Positions 8,905 through 18,353 of a stretch of 64,000 nt of DNA are shown here, one piece after another. The stretch comes from Paraburkholderia fungorum (lineage in GTDB: Bacteria; Pseudomonadota; Gammaproteobacteria; Burkholderiales; Burkholderiaceae), in assembly GCF_902833645.1 (NCBI RefSeq), contig NZ_CADFGE010000008.1:248001-312000 (forward strand), written 5' to 3'. The notes below the pieces were generated by a model. That model was not told the origin of the DNA, searched no databases, and saw only the letters and a list, made by a program, of their open reading frames with translations. Each line of letters starts with the position of its first letter. Positions within the stretch are counted from its first letter, which is position 1. The position numbers were made by a program, and so were the translations under genes.

Positions 8905-11586
8905 ATGAGCTTTCAATCTAAAGACGCATTGCGCCCCCTGCCCATCGCGGGACTTCCCGACAGCAAGTTTTTTTCGCTCAGCGCGCTCGAACAGCTAGGC
9001 TTCGGCACCATTTCGCGACTTCCACATTCCGTTCGTATCATTCTCGAGTCGTTGTTACGGAATCTCGACGGAACGACCGTGCACGAACACCATCTTCACG
9101 AAGTCGCAGGGTGGAAGCCGCATGGCAAACGTACCAACGAAGTGCCATTTGTCGTTTCCCGAATCGTCGCGCCCGACTCTTCCGGCGTTCCGCTTCTGGC
9201 CGATCTCGCCGCGATGCGCGAAGCTGCTGCGGGACTTGGCATCGAGCCCGCGACCATCGAACCGCTGGTGCCGGTTGACCTGGTCGTCGACCATTCGATC
9301 TCGGTAGAACACGCAGGCTCGCCAGAAGCGCTCCGCTTGAACATGGAAGTAGAGTATCGACGCAACGCCGAACGATATTCGTTCCTGAAATGGGCCGACA
9401 ATGCGTTCGAATCGTTCCGTATCTTTCCGCCCGGTACCGGCATCATCCATCAAGTCAATCTTGAATGGCTTGCTCGTGGCGTCCATCAGAAGGACGGCAT
9501 TACGTACTTCGACACGCTCATTGGAACCGACAGTCACACTCCGATGATCAACGGCATCGGGGTGCTTGGTTGGGGGGTAGGCGGCATCGAAGCCGAAGCG
9601 GCGATGCTCGGACAGCCCGTTTGCGTTGTTGTGCCAGACGTGATTGGCGTAGAACTGACGGGGACGCCCGCTCCCGGAATCCTGGCGACTGACATCGTAC
9701 TTACCGTCGTCGAAGCGTTACGCGCAAAAAAAGTAGTCGGCAAATTCGTAGAGTTCTTCGGACCAGGCGCGGCAAGCCTTGCTGCGCCCGACCGATCGAC
9801 GATTGCCAACATGGCGCCCGAATATGGCGCCACCGTCGCCTTCTTCACTGTCGACGACAACACCTTGCAGTACCTGAAATCTGTCGGCAGAACCGACGTC
9901 GAGCTGGCTTCGCTTAGGGCTTATTTCGAAGCGCAGAACATGTTCGGCATTCCCGTTCGGGGCGACATCGACTACACCGAAACGGTCAGTATCGATCTTG
10001 GCTCTGTGGTACCGAGCGTTGCAGGCCCGTCGAGACCACAAGACCGGATCCCGCTGTCGAATCTGAAGAAAACAGTCTACGCACTTTTACCTGGCGCTGC
10101 GTCTTCTCACACCGGAGACGATAAAGACACCACCGGCCTGCAGCATGGCGATATCGTGCTCGCTGCCATTACGTCCTGCACCAACACGTCCAATTCTCGT
10201 CTGATGCTCGCTGCGGGACTCCTCGCAAAACATGCCGTGCAGAAGGGACTGCGAACTGCGGCGCATGTGAAGACGTCGTTCACGCCGGGGTCGCGGGTCG
10301 TTAGCGCGTATCTCAAGTCGGCGGCCCTCGAGCAATATCTGAATGCTCTCGGATTCAACGCGGTTGGTTATGGATGCGCCACGTGTATGGGCAACTCGGG
10401 GCCACTTGCGCCGGAGGTTCTCGAACAGATCAAGAACGGAAACCTGAGCGTTGCCGCAGTGCTTTCGGGCAACCGCAATTTCGAAGCGCGCATCCACCAG
10501 GCTATCAAGGCGAATTTCCTGATGAGCCCTCCGCTGGTTGTGGCGTTTGCTATCGCCGGGAAAATCGGCTTCGATCCCGAAACCGAGCCGTTGGGGAAGG
10601 GTTTGCAAGGCGAGGACGTCTATCTGCGCGATATCTGGCCGAGCGCAGAGGACATGGCCGAGGTCACGCCATTTGCCCAAGACGCAGAAAATGTGCTCAA
10701 TCTCTACGCGACAACCGCAGAGCAAAACCTGTGGGAATCGCTGCCGGCGCCTAAAGGCGACCTCTTCACGTGGACCGACGATTCCACCTATATGCAACGT
10801 CCGCCATTTTTCGACGGAGTAACACGCGAAATCCCGCAGCCCGGGGAAATCCGCGGTGCGCGCGCGCTTGCGATCCTGGGCGATTCGGTCACGACTGATC
10901 ACATCAATCCAGGCGGTGCGATCCCGCCGGAATCGGAATCGGGGAAATTCCTGATCTCGCTTGGTGTTGAGCCGCGCGACTTCAATAGCTACATTTCCCG
11001 GCGCGCCCACGACCGTGTGATGGTACGAAGCAGCTTTGCGAACGTCCGCCTTCGCAACCTGATGGTTCCGGGTGAGGAAGGAAGCGTGACGTTACACCAG
11101 CCGGACGGGGAGCGCATGAGCATCTTCGCGGCCGCGACGAAATACGCGGCTGAAAACGTCCCGATGATTGTGTTCGCGGGAAACGAATACGGCAATGGTT
11201 CAAGTCGCGATTGGGCGGCGAAGGGTCCCCGTCTGTTAGGCGTTCGCGCCGTGATTGCACGCAGTTTCGAGCGTATCCATCGAAGCAACCTGGTTGGGAT
11301 GGGGATTTTGCCGCTGGAATTCGAAGAAGGTGACAGCGCGCAAAGCCTCCACCTCTCTGGAGACGAACTGTTCGATCTGCCCGGCGATCTGGGCGCAATC
11401 CGGGCAGGACAGATGTTTGATCTCGTGGTTCATCGCGGCAATGGCGAAACGGCAACAGTTCGCCTGCGTGCGCGCATCGATTCGGAGATCGAAGAAACCT
11501 ACTTCAGGCATGGTGGAATTTTGCCGTACGTGCTGCGTGACCGGCTCGCCCGGCAGGCCCAAAGCGCAGAACTACAGCTTTCCTGA
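8905..11586 (+). CDS. acnA: Aconitate hydratase (AcnA type)
   Basis: The 893-residue protein isomerises citrate and isocitrate via cis-aconitate with a [4Fe-4S] cluster. Cluster ligands are visible in ITSCTNTSNSR and GYGCATCMGNSGPL. The active-site HTPMING stretch (IGTDSHTPMINGIGVLGWG) and the swivelling C-terminal domain motif AGNEYGNGSSRDWAAKGPR are intact. The start at 8905 (MSFQSKDALRP) fits the family better than the upstream frame start at 8857. It heads an operon with a carrier and a binding-protein-like gene under a dedicated LysR regulator, which suggests a substrate-induced catabolic aconitase rather than the housekeeping TCA enzyme. A 2-methyl-cis-aconitate role is less likely because no prp genes are nearby. 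Confidence 0.93.
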   Translation: MSFQSKDALRPLPIAGLPDSKFFSLSALEQLGFGTISRLPHSVRIILESLLRNLDGTTVHEHHLHEVAGWKPHGKRTNEVPFVVSRIVAPDSSGVPLLADLAAMREAAAGLGIEPATIEPLVPVDLVVDHSISVEHAGSPEALRLNMEVEYRRNAERYSFLKWADNAFESFRIFPPGTGIIHQVNLEWLARGVHQKDGITYFDTLIGTDSHTPMINGIGVLGWGVGGIEAEAAMLGQPVCVVVPDVIGVELTGTPAPGILATDIVLTVVEALRAKKVVGKFVEFFGPGAASLAAPDRSTIANMAPEYGATVAFFTVDDNTLQYLKSVGRTDVELASLRAYFEAQNMFGIPVRGDIDYTETVSIDLGSVVPSVAGPSRPQDRIPLSNLKKTVYALLPGAASSHTGDDKDTTGLQHGDIVLAAITSCTNTSNSRLMLAAGLLAKHAVQKGLRTAAHVKTSFTPGSRVVSAYLKSAALEQYLNALGFNAVGYGCATCMGNSGPLAPEVLEQIKNGNLSVAAVLSGNRNFEARIHQAIKANFLMSPPLVVAFAIAGKIGFDPETEPLGKGLQGEDVYLRDIWPSAEDMAEVTPFAQDAENVLNLYATTAEQNLWESLPAPKGDLFTWTDDSTYMQRPPFFDGVTREIPQPGEIRGARALAILGDSVTTDHINPGGAIPPESESGKFLISLGVEPRDFNSYISRRAHDRVMVRSSFANVRLRNLMVPGEEGSVTLHQPDGERMSIFAAATKYAAENVPMIVFAGNEYGNGSSRDWAAKGPRLLGVRAVIARSFERIHRSNLVGMGILPLEFEEGDSAQSLHLSGDELFDLPGDLGAIRAGQMFDLVVHRGNGETATVRLRARIDSEIEETYFRHGGILPYVLRDRLARQAQSAELQLS

Positions 11587-11632
11587 CTCGCCTCGCCAAT
11601 CCAACAATAACTCATTACATGCTGGAGACAAT

Positions 11633-12988
11633 ATGACACCCGCGCACAATAGCAGTATTGGCCGCGATGCACTCGAGGCCACCCATACCGCGACTCGACC
11701 GCATATGCGATCGATCGCGGCTGGACTGGGAGGGAACCTGATTGAGTGGTACGACTTCCTGACGTACAGCATCTTCTCGATCTACTTTGCGAAGTCATTT
11801 TTCCCGAGCGACAAGCCCACTGTGCAATTGATGAACACCGCGGCAATTGCCGCCGTCGGCTACGTCGCTCGGCCGCTCGGTAGCTGGCTCGTGGGGTTGT
11901 GGGCTGACAAACACGGCCGAAAGTCAGCGCTAACGCGGTCGGTCGCTGCGATGTGTGTCGGCTCGCTGATGATTGCTCTCACGCCGGGCTATAGCGCTAT
12001 CGGTGTATTCGCGCCGATCATCCTGATTGTCGCCCGGCTGCTGCAAGGTCTGAGCATGGGCGGTGAATACGGCACAAGCGCGACCTATCTGAGTGAAATT
12101 GCGCCGGCCAACCGGCGCGGTTTTTATCTGGGATTTCTACAGGTCAGCGTTGTCTCCGGACAGCTGGTCGCTCTCGCGCTCATGCTCGTCCTGCAGCACG
12201 CAATGTCGTCCGCGCAAATCGATGCGTGGGGCTGGCGGATTCCATTCTTCGTCGGCGGAGCGCTAGCTCTCTTCGCTTGGTACATGCGAAGGAACGTCGT
12301 GGAATCGGATGCTTTTCGTGCCAGCCAGCAGGAGACTGCGCCGCCGATTTCGACGCAACTGCTGGCCCATTGGCGTCGAATTGCACTTGCGATTGGCATC
12401 ACGGTCGGTGGAACGGTCGCCTTCTATACCTACACCGTGTATATGCAGAAGTACCTCGTTAACACGGTCGGACTATCGAAGGAAACATCGGCGCTCGCGT
12501 CGACCAGCGCCTTGCTGCTTTACATGTTCCTGCAGCCATTGTTCGGCTACGCATCCGATGTCTTCGGTCGACGTCCCGTGTTGATCTGCTTCGGACTTTC
12601 GACGACGCTGTTTTCCGTGCCACTGTTCAACGCGTTAAGCGTGACCCATAACCCATGGGTCGCATTCACGCTCGCGTTTGCTGGACTTGTGATGCTGAGC
12701 GGATTTACTTCGGTCCACATGTTGGCAAAGGCGGAAATGTTTCCCGTGCGCATCCGTGCGCTAGCAGTCGGATTGCCGTATGCGCTGACGACCGCCATTC
12801 TCGGTGGAACCACGGAATTTGTCGCGCTGCGGCTCAAAGCGATTGGACACGAACATTATTTTTACTGGTATGTATCCGTCTGGGCTGCGATCTCGCTGAT
12901 CGTCTATGTCAAGATGCCCGAGACGCATGGAAACCGCCGGTGGACAAAACAGCCGTCGACAAAGGCAGCAGAATCGGTAAACCAATGA
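11633..12988 (+). CDS. MFS transporter, metabolite:H+ symporter (MHS) family
   Basis: The 451-residue integral membrane carrier shows MHS hallmarks: GNLIEWYDFLTYSIFSIYFAKSFFP in the first helix region, the loop motif RPLGSWLVGLWADKHGRKSAL, and LLQGLSMGGEYGTSATYLSE. Relatives carry citrate, alpha-ketoglutarate, tricarballylate or shikimate. The start at 11633 is preceded by CTGGAGACAAT, a good ribosome site; an upstream open extension only overlaps the aconitase gene in another frame. The neighbourhood suggests import of citrate, aconitate or a related tricarboxylate. Its stop overlaps the next start (ATGA). Confidence 0.9.
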   Translation: MTPAHNSSIGRDALEATHTATRPHMRSIAAGLGGNLIEWYDFLTYSIFSIYFAKSFFPSDKPTVQLMNTAAIAAVGYVARPLGSWLVGLWADKHGRKSALTRSVAAMCVGSLMIALTPGYSAIGVFAPIILIVARLLQGLSMGGEYGTSATYLSEIAPANRRGFYLGFLQVSVVSGQLVALALMLVLQHAMSSAQIDAWGWRIPFFVGGALALFAWYMRRNVVESDAFRASQQETAPPISTQLLAHWRRIALAIGITVGGTVAFYTYTVYMQKYLVNTVGLSKETSALASTSALLLYMFLQPLFGYASDVFGRRPVLICFGLSTTLFSVPLFNALSVTHNPWVAFTLAFAGLVMLSGFTSVHMLAKAEMFPVRIRALAVGLPYALTTAILGGTTEFVALRLKAIGHEHYFYWYVSVWAAISLIVYVKMPETHGNRRWTKQPSTKAAESVNQ

Positions 12989-13734
12989 ACATCAATCACT
13001 CTGTCATCGACGCGTTCACGCCTACGGGAAAGCTGCGCGCGTCGATCAATCTGGGAAATCCAATCCTCGCAAATCGCGATGCGGTGACAGGCGAAGTCAC
13101 CGGCGTATCAGTCGATCTTGCGCGTGCGTTTGCGGAAAGGCTGTCGGTAAAGCTGGAACTGGCCGTCCACGATGCGGCCGGCAAATCTGTGGAGACGGTC
13201 AATGACGACCGAGCCGACATCGGCTTTTTTGCGCTTGATCCGGTACGTGGACAGGCAATCGCCTTCACTGCGGCCTACGTGCTGATCGAGGGCTTCTATC
13301 TCGTTCGCGAGACGTCGCCGATTGTGAGTAACAAAGACGTGGACAGACCCGGCATTCGGGTAGCAGTTGGCAAAGGTAGTGCTTATGACCTGTTCCTGTC
13401 GCGAGCGTTGAAGTCCGCGGAGATCTTCCGTGCTCCAACCTCGCCGGCGGTCGTTCAAACCTTCATTGAGCAGAATCTCGACGTTGCGGCCGGAGTCAAG
13501 CAGCAACTCGAGGCTGATGCCAGCGTCACGCCCGGCTTACGGCTGCTTGACGAGCGTTTCATGGTCATCCAGCAAGCGATGGGTACGCCAAAGACGCGCG
13601 GCGCCGAAGCGGCGAAAGTGCTGTGCGACTTTGTCGAGGAAATGAAACGGTCCGGTTTCGTTGCCGCTGCCCTGAGCCGGCACGGAATAGTCGGCGCGCA
13701 GGTCGCACCGGCGTATCGAGCACTGTTTTCATAA
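12985..13734 (+). CDS. Periplasmic-binding-protein-like protein without signal peptide
   Basis: The 249 residues resemble a type II substrate-binding protein: TPTGKLRASINLGNP at the N-terminus, GVSVDLARAFAERLSV, DRADIGFFALDPVRGQAIAFTAAYV and IRVAVGKGSAYDLFLSR. There is no hydrophobic leader; the ATG overlaps the MFS stop and the fold begins at once. ABC permease or ATPase genes are absent. It may be a cytosolic ligand sensor or chaperone for the carrier or aconitase, or an enzyme that reused the fold. The coupling to the MHS gene by a 4-base overlap supports joint function. Confidence 0.75.
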   Translation: MNINHSVIDAFTPTGKLRASINLGNPILANRDAVTGEVTGVSVDLARAFAERLSVKLELAVHDAAGKSVETVNDDRADIGFFALDPVRGQAIAFTAAYVLIEGFYLVRETSPIVSNKDVDRPGIRVAVGKGSAYDLFLSRALKSAEIFRAPTSPAVVQTFIEQNLDVAAGVKQQLEADASVTPGLRLLDERFMVIQQAMGTPKTRGAEAAKVLCDFVEEMKRSGFVAAALSRHGIVGAQVAPAYRALFS

Positions 13735-13746
13735 GCATCTCCTTGA

Positions 13747-13768
13747 ACGCCGTGGGTGGCCACGGCGT
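13747..13768 (+). terminator. Hairpin after the aconitase operon
   Basis: Arms of 9 bases (ACGCCGTGG / CCACGGCGT) enclose a 4-base loop, 12 bases after the stop codon of the last operon gene. No clear U-run follows, so termination strength is uncertain. Confidence 0.45.
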
Positions 13769-13941
13769 CAGGGCCGACCGGGTGCCGGAGTCGAGTCTGG
13801 AAGAATGTAGGTGCTCCTGATCAGGTAGGCACATCGAGACGCTACATTTGTGTATATAACTTCGGATGACACCCTGCTATTCTGTTTCGATTGCACGCTG
13901 CCCCTATCCGCAGGCGGCGAATTTCCTGATCGAGCGTCGTC

Positions 13942-15804
13942 ATGAGATCGTCAGGCCTCAGGGTGCGCAAGTTCAGATCGGCGGCTCAGGAACGCGCGTT
14001 CCGGTGGGACTACGCGCGGCGCTTCTCTGGACAGCGCAGACTCGCTATCGCAATCTTCACCGCGTTGTGGATCCTATTTTCCATCCGCGACTTCCCCCGG
14101 TTAAACGTACTCGATCCCGCCCATCTGCATCACAACGAGCTCATTCTGCTGCGAGTCGCCGCAGCGATCGGCATGGCGATTCCCGTGCTGTTCTGGACCC
14201 CGCGCGCACTCGATGAGCGTTGGGCCGTCGGGCTGCTCAGTGTCTGGACGATCAGTTGCTGGTTCGCCACGCTGAGAATGCTGCAGTTCTATCCGGGCGA
14301 CCTTGGCTGGCGGGAAGTCTATCCGGTGCTGCTGTTTTCCCTTTTCCTGATATTCATGGCCTTTCGGCTTCGGGTCATCACGGCGGCCTGGCTAATGGGG
14401 ATATGCGTCTGCAGCTATCTGGTCATGCTTTATTTCAAACCCGTCGGCGGGAGTGTCGAACTGCGCATGGAGTCGGTGGCTGCACACGCCACGATGGTGC
14501 CGTTGATGGCTGTCGTCGGTGTGCTGCTCAGCATCCCGCTGGAACGCGCCGCGAGGCGCGAATTCATGTACCGGCGCACCTTGCGCGCGGCCAAGGCGCG
14601 CGTCGAATCGGCCTCGCGCGCGGTCAACGAGCAGAACAGACGCATGCAAGAGCTCGTCAAGGAGAAAGAGCGATTCTTTTCGTCGGCGTATCACGACATC
14701 CAGCAGCCTCTCGCCGCAATCAATCTTTTCATTCGAAGCGCCCGGACGAGGATCAGGGACGGATACGCCGTTGATCGCGAGCTCGATGTCATCGAGGAGA
14801 CCGCATCCGACATCCTCGAAATGTTCAAGGACATTCAGGACTACAGTGAACTGGGCTCATATGTTCCCCATGTCGTACCGGTCGATACCCACGGTCTATT
14901 GACCGAGGTCTTCGAGCAATTTAGGGAGACGGCGCGATTGCGCGGCATCGCTCTAAGAATCGCCGGGCGGCGAAGGTACCCGCCGTCCATCGAAACCGAT
15001 CGATCACTCTTCAAGCGGTCCGTATCGAATCTCGTATCGAACGCGATCAAGAACACCTCATCGGGTGGCGTTGTGCTTGGCTGGGTGCAACTGAATGAAC
15101 GGCTGCGCGTCGATGTATGGGATACCGGCATCGGCATTGCGCCCGCCCATCGGGACGCGATCTTCTCCGAGTACTATCAGATCAACAATCCGGGGCGCGA
15201 CCGTTCAAAAGGGCTGGGACTGGGGCTGTCGATTGTGCAGCGTGCGATCCATATCCTGCCGGGACACGGCATGAGTCTCGCCTCCGTGGAAGGTCGCGGA
15301 TCGCGCTTTTCCCTTTACGCGACGGTTTCGACATCAACCCCGAGCGTCGGCGCTCATGTTCAGGGTGGCGACGTCTACACACCCGATCTCACTGGCACGT
15401 TCATGCTCCTATGCGACGATGACCCTACTGTCCTCGAAGGGTTGAGGCGTCTTTTCTCAAGCGCGGGCGCGCTCGTGTACGCCGCAGAGTCGATGGCTGG
15501 ATTCGAGGCCATCCTTGCCGACGACAGTCGCATTCCCGATCTCATCGTCGCCGATATTCGTCTGCGCGACGGAGCTACCGGCAAGGAGGTTGCCAATCGG
15601 ATCAGGCGTCATTTCGCGTGGGCGGGCGTTATCCCCGTCGCATTTATCACCGGTGAGCTGCTGTCCGATCGGGTCCTTCGCGACTTCCCGGAACCGTTCG
15701 TACTATTGCGTAAGTCATCCCCCCCTAAAGACCTGCTGGCGGACGTCAGCCGGTACATGAGCGCTCAGCGGAAGATGAAGCTCGATCTCGCGAAGGTTCA
15801 GTGA
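13942..15804 (+). CDS. Membrane hybrid histidine kinase / response regulator
   Basis: The 620-residue protein has about six predicted membrane helices (roughly residues 34-50, 68-85, 94-112, 127-143, 147-165, 183-199), a coiled-coil linker (205-245), an H-box with H251 in SAYHDIQQPLAAI, and an ATPase domain with NLVSNAIKNT, VWDTGIGIAP and KGLGLGLSIVQRA. A C-terminal receiver carries DDDP, the acceptor D in IVADIRLRDG and the lysine in LLRKSSPPKDLL. The HDIQQPL H-box is a recognised variant of the usual HELRTPL. The stand-alone LuxR-type regulator 217 bases downstream carries the same KSSPP receiver motif and is the probable output. The ligand is unknown; there is no periplasmic sensor domain. 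Confidence 0.9.
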   Translation: MRSSGLRVRKFRSAAQERAFRWDYARRFSGQRRLAIAIFTALWILFSIRDFPRLNVLDPAHLHHNELILLRVAAAIGMAIPVLFWTPRALDERWAVGLLSVWTISCWFATLRMLQFYPGDLGWREVYPVLLFSLFLIFMAFRLRVITAAWLMGICVCSYLVMLYFKPVGGSVELRMESVAAHATMVPLMAVVGVLLSIPLERAARREFMYRRTLRAAKARVESASRAVNEQNRRMQELVKEKERFFSSAYHDIQQPLAAINLFIRSARTRIRDGYAVDRELDVIEETASDILEMFKDIQDYSELGSYVPHVVPVDTHGLLTEVFEQFRETARLRGIALRIAGRRRYPPSIETDRSLFKRSVSNLVSNAIKNTSSGGVVLGWVQLNERLRVDVWDTGIGIAPAHRDAIFSEYYQINNPGRDRSKGLGLGLSIVQRAIHILPGHGMSLASVEGRGSRFSLYATVSTSTPSVGAHVQGGDVYTPDLTGTFMLLCDDDPTVLEGLRRLFSSAGALVYAAESMAGFEAILADDSRIPDLIVADIRLRDGATGKEVANRIRRHFAWAGVIPVAFITGELLSDRVLRDFPEPFVLLRKSSPPKDLLADVSRYMSAQRKMKLDLAKVQ

Positions 15805-16021
15805 CTGCAAGCGTCCCGAGCGCGGTGGTCCTGCTGGTACGCGTGGTACGCTTGATTCGTCTAATGATAGGCGAAAACCGCCACTTTTCAGGCGACGCCA
15901 TATAGATCCACCGCCACTGTGTACTATCTGATCTGAAGACATCGGACGATCACGACCGGTTTAGCCATCCTCCGATGCGCAATCGCAGCTCGGCGCGAAG
16001 ACAGTTCCAGGAGACGATGGA

Positions 16022-16771
16022 GTGCGCGTACTGATCGTCGACGACCATGAACTGTTCAGAGCCGGATTGGCGCTTCTACTCACGGAGCTCTTTCCGAACA
16101 TCGAGTTGCTGCACGCGAGCACATTGTCCCAAGGCGTGGGTCATGCGCTTGGCGAGCTACTGAATATCGTTTTTCTCGATCTCGACCTGCCCGACGGCAA
16201 CGGTTTCAATGCGCTTGCCGAACTCAAAGCGTCGCGACCGTCGTTACCGGTAATCGTAATATCGGCCGATGAGCGAGTGGAAACGATCAGTCGATGCATC
16301 CAGCTTCGCGCCATGGGATACGTGCCGAAATCGTCGCCGCCTGAAGCGCTTCGTGCGGCGGTAAGCGCGGTGCTCGCTGGCGGCGTGTTCCTGCCAGCCG
16401 CCAGCATTGCCAGCCTCAGTCGTGATATGAACACTGACAAGGTTTCCGAAAATGGACCTGAGGATGCGCAGCCGCGAGTTAAATCCGAAACGAACTATGC
16501 ATCCGAACTGGGACTCACACCGCGAGAGTTCGAAACCTTGGCGTGGCTGGTGCGCGGACTTCCGTCCAAGACGATCGCCCTGAGAATGGGGCTCGAAGAC
16601 ATTACGGTACGGAAATACATCAGTCATCTGCTTGCGCATTTCAATCTGCGGCGCCGTACCGAACTCATCGTCATGCTGGCGGATAGAGGGATCAAGCTTG
16701 GCGTCCCGCCGGTCACGGATCCGGTGCTTGACCGAAGCTTGCCGGCTGCCGGCAGACAATCAACCGACTGA
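16022..16771 (+). CDS. LuxR/NarL-family response regulator
   Basis: The protein begins at GTG 16022, with AGGAG ten bases upstream. The receiver domain (residues 1-115) shows D7-D8, phospho-acceptor D53 in IVFLDLDLPDGNGF and K103 in YVPKSSPPEAL. After a linker, a LuxR helix-turn-helix appears at about 163-228 with LTPREFETLAWLVRGLPSKTIALRMGLEDITVRKYISHLLAHF split over the usual helices. It follows the hybrid kinase on the same strand and probably receives phosphate from it. The downstream small secreted proteins are candidate targets. Confidence 0.9.
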   Translation: MRVLIVDDHELFRAGLALLLTELFPNIELLHASTLSQGVGHALGELLNIVFLDLDLPDGNGFNALAELKASRPSLPVIVISADERVETISRCIQLRAMGYVPKSSPPEALRAAVSAVLAGGVFLPAASIASLSRDMNTDKVSENGPEDAQPRVKSETNYASELGLTPREFETLAWLVRGLPSKTIALRMGLEDITVRKYISHLLAHFNLRRRTELIVMLADRGIKLGVPPVTDPVLDRSLPAAGRQSTD

Positions 16772-17057
16772 CTTCGGTCAGCGTGCTTTCCATCGATCGC
16801 GACCCGGCATGTCACCGGGATCGGCCGATCACAGTACCTACATCTTTCGCCGACCTTTGCTGTCCACCGCCTACACATGTGCGTTGCGACGGCCCTTCGC
16901 CTGATCAAGAATAAATATGACAGCAACGCCGAGGGGCATTCGTCGAATGCACCCGGAGCGGTTGCTCGTCGTGATGAGCTGAACCGGCCCTGACTCGTGC
17001 GCGACGCGAATAACGAATCGCACGAATGGAAAACTCAACGTAGATGAAGGAACCAAC

Positions 17058-17306
17058 GTGAAATCTCCACTGATAGTCGCATCCGCTGTCGTGCTGCTTG
17101 TCATGGCCGGCGCTGCGCATTCGCAAGGCACACCGCAAGCGTCTCAACCCGCGCCCCAAGAAAACGCCGCTACACAAGCAGCCGACCCGACTGCCGGAAT
17201 GGAAGCGTACGGCGGTACGCCCGACACGCGGGTACAAGCTGGTGCAAAAAATGCCAGACCGTGCCGGATGGACCCACAATGCAACGTTTTTTTCGGTGGG
17301 AGCTAA
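17058..17306 (+). CDS. Small secreted two-cysteine protein (first of tandem pair)
   Basis: The 82-residue product has a clean signal peptide (about residues 1-22, cleavage near AHS-QG), a low-complexity Q/A/P middle and a conserved-looking tail with PC-x5-C and a final GGS. I do not recognise a named family. The next gene encodes a paralogue with the same architecture, signal peptide, Q/S/P middle and PC-x5-C tail ending GS. A periplasmic or extracellular disulfide-bonded peptide is plausible. The start follows GGAACCAACG at a usual distance. Confidence 0.7.
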   Translation: MKSPLIVASAVVLLVMAGAAHSQGTPQASQPAPQENAATQAADPTAGMEAYGGTPDTRVQAGAKNARPCRMDPQCNVFFGGS

Positions 17307-17362
17307 CCAAGGTCCGAGGGCACGAGAGCCATGCAACCCGTTGATGATGAAAAGGTGAAGAA

Positions 17363-17632
17363 ATGAAAGTGCAACCCTCGGCCGCAACCGTCGTGCTGTT
17401 CCTGCTCACCGCGGCCGGCGCGGCCGACGCTCAGGAGATGCAACCGTCAGACGTCACTGGCCAGTCATCCAGTCAGCAGCCAATCCCTTCCTCACAGCAG
17501 GTGATGCCGATGGGCGGCGGCAGTACGTGGGACTCTGGAGCCCAACCGGGCGGACGAAACGGTTACGGCAAAACCCGAGACGGTCAACCGTGCGTAGTGG
17601 GCCTCTCCTGCGATATTTATCAGGGTAGTTAG
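17363..17632 (+). CDS. Small secreted two-cysteine protein (second of tandem pair)
   Basis: The 89-residue product carries a signal peptide (about 1-23, ADA-QE), a Q/S/P linker, a glycine-rich GGG segment and a tail with QPCVVGLSCDIYQGS. The C-x5-C spacing and GS ending match the preceding gene, 56 bases upstream. Function is unknown. Codon use and GC resemble the neighbours, so there is no sign of recent transfer. It lies downstream of the LuxR-type regulator on the same strand. Confidence 0.7.
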   Translation: MKVQPSAATVVLFLLTAAGAADAQEMQPSDVTGQSSSQQPIPSSQQVMPMGGGSTWDSGAQPGGRNGYGKTRDGQPCVVGLSCDIYQGS

Positions 17633-18353
17633 CTGGGTCGCGATGCCGCGATAAGGCAGCTCGCAAATTGAAGCGACGGACACGATCGATAGAACAGTTG
17701 CCGAATGGGGGTCGAAAGCGGCATGGCACTGACCGGGGAAGCAGCCGGCCGACTGCGCGACAACGCCACGGGCAAGCGATCCACCACATAGGTGGCGTAA
17801 AACCTGGCCTGCTTCAATTTCAGTTATGGCCGGTTCCGAGTGGACCGGCCGTTGGAATGATGGCTTCGTGTGTTGCGCGAACGGCAACTATTGGCCGACC
17901 TTACGCGTTCGGCCCATTCACCGTGAGCCGCCGTTCAAAAGCTTGCACCCCAGGCCAGCGGCGGCTTAGTAGCGTCATTTCCCGGCGGTTGCAACCGGCG
18001 CCTTCGAGACACTCGACAGGGATGCGCCAATCGTCAACAATCAAAGCTTCGGTGCAGCCCGGATTGGTTCGTCACCACCGTTTGTTCGTTCATGCTACGA
18101 TCCCCGATGCCTGACTGACGTAGAGAAATCGGGCTTTGACTCACCCCGTGGTTAACTGCAAAAGACTTCGCTCGAACAATGTACGCAGCTGCCTGGCCTC
18201 CCTCGAAAACGCACTGAAAGCCTGTGTCGATGCAGTGATTGCATCCACTTTGGCATTCGTCCCGGACCTGTTGTGATAGGCAGTCCGGTGATGTTGCTCG
18301 AATCGACTTTTTGTATCCAGATTCGTGCGACTGCGTTTTCATGAGACCACAAC
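17633..18353. other. Intergenic region of about 720 bases without a convincing gene
   Basis: Several short frames exist on both strands but none has a recognisable motif, a good ribosome site and consistent codon use together. A plus-strand stretch at about 18138-18275 reads as a short helical peptide ending at a TGA, which could be a remnant, but no start can be justified. It should hold the promoter of the proline dehydrogenase gene. Confidence 0.5.

Noticed and set aside
11255..11632. N-terminal extension of the MHS carrier into the aconitase gene
   Set aside because: It overlaps the aconitase 3' end in another frame; the carrier has its own ribosome site and start at 11633.
17668..18114. 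148-codon plus-strand frame before proline dehydrogenase
   Set aside because: Very high R/S/T content, no motif and poor start; treated as non-coding.
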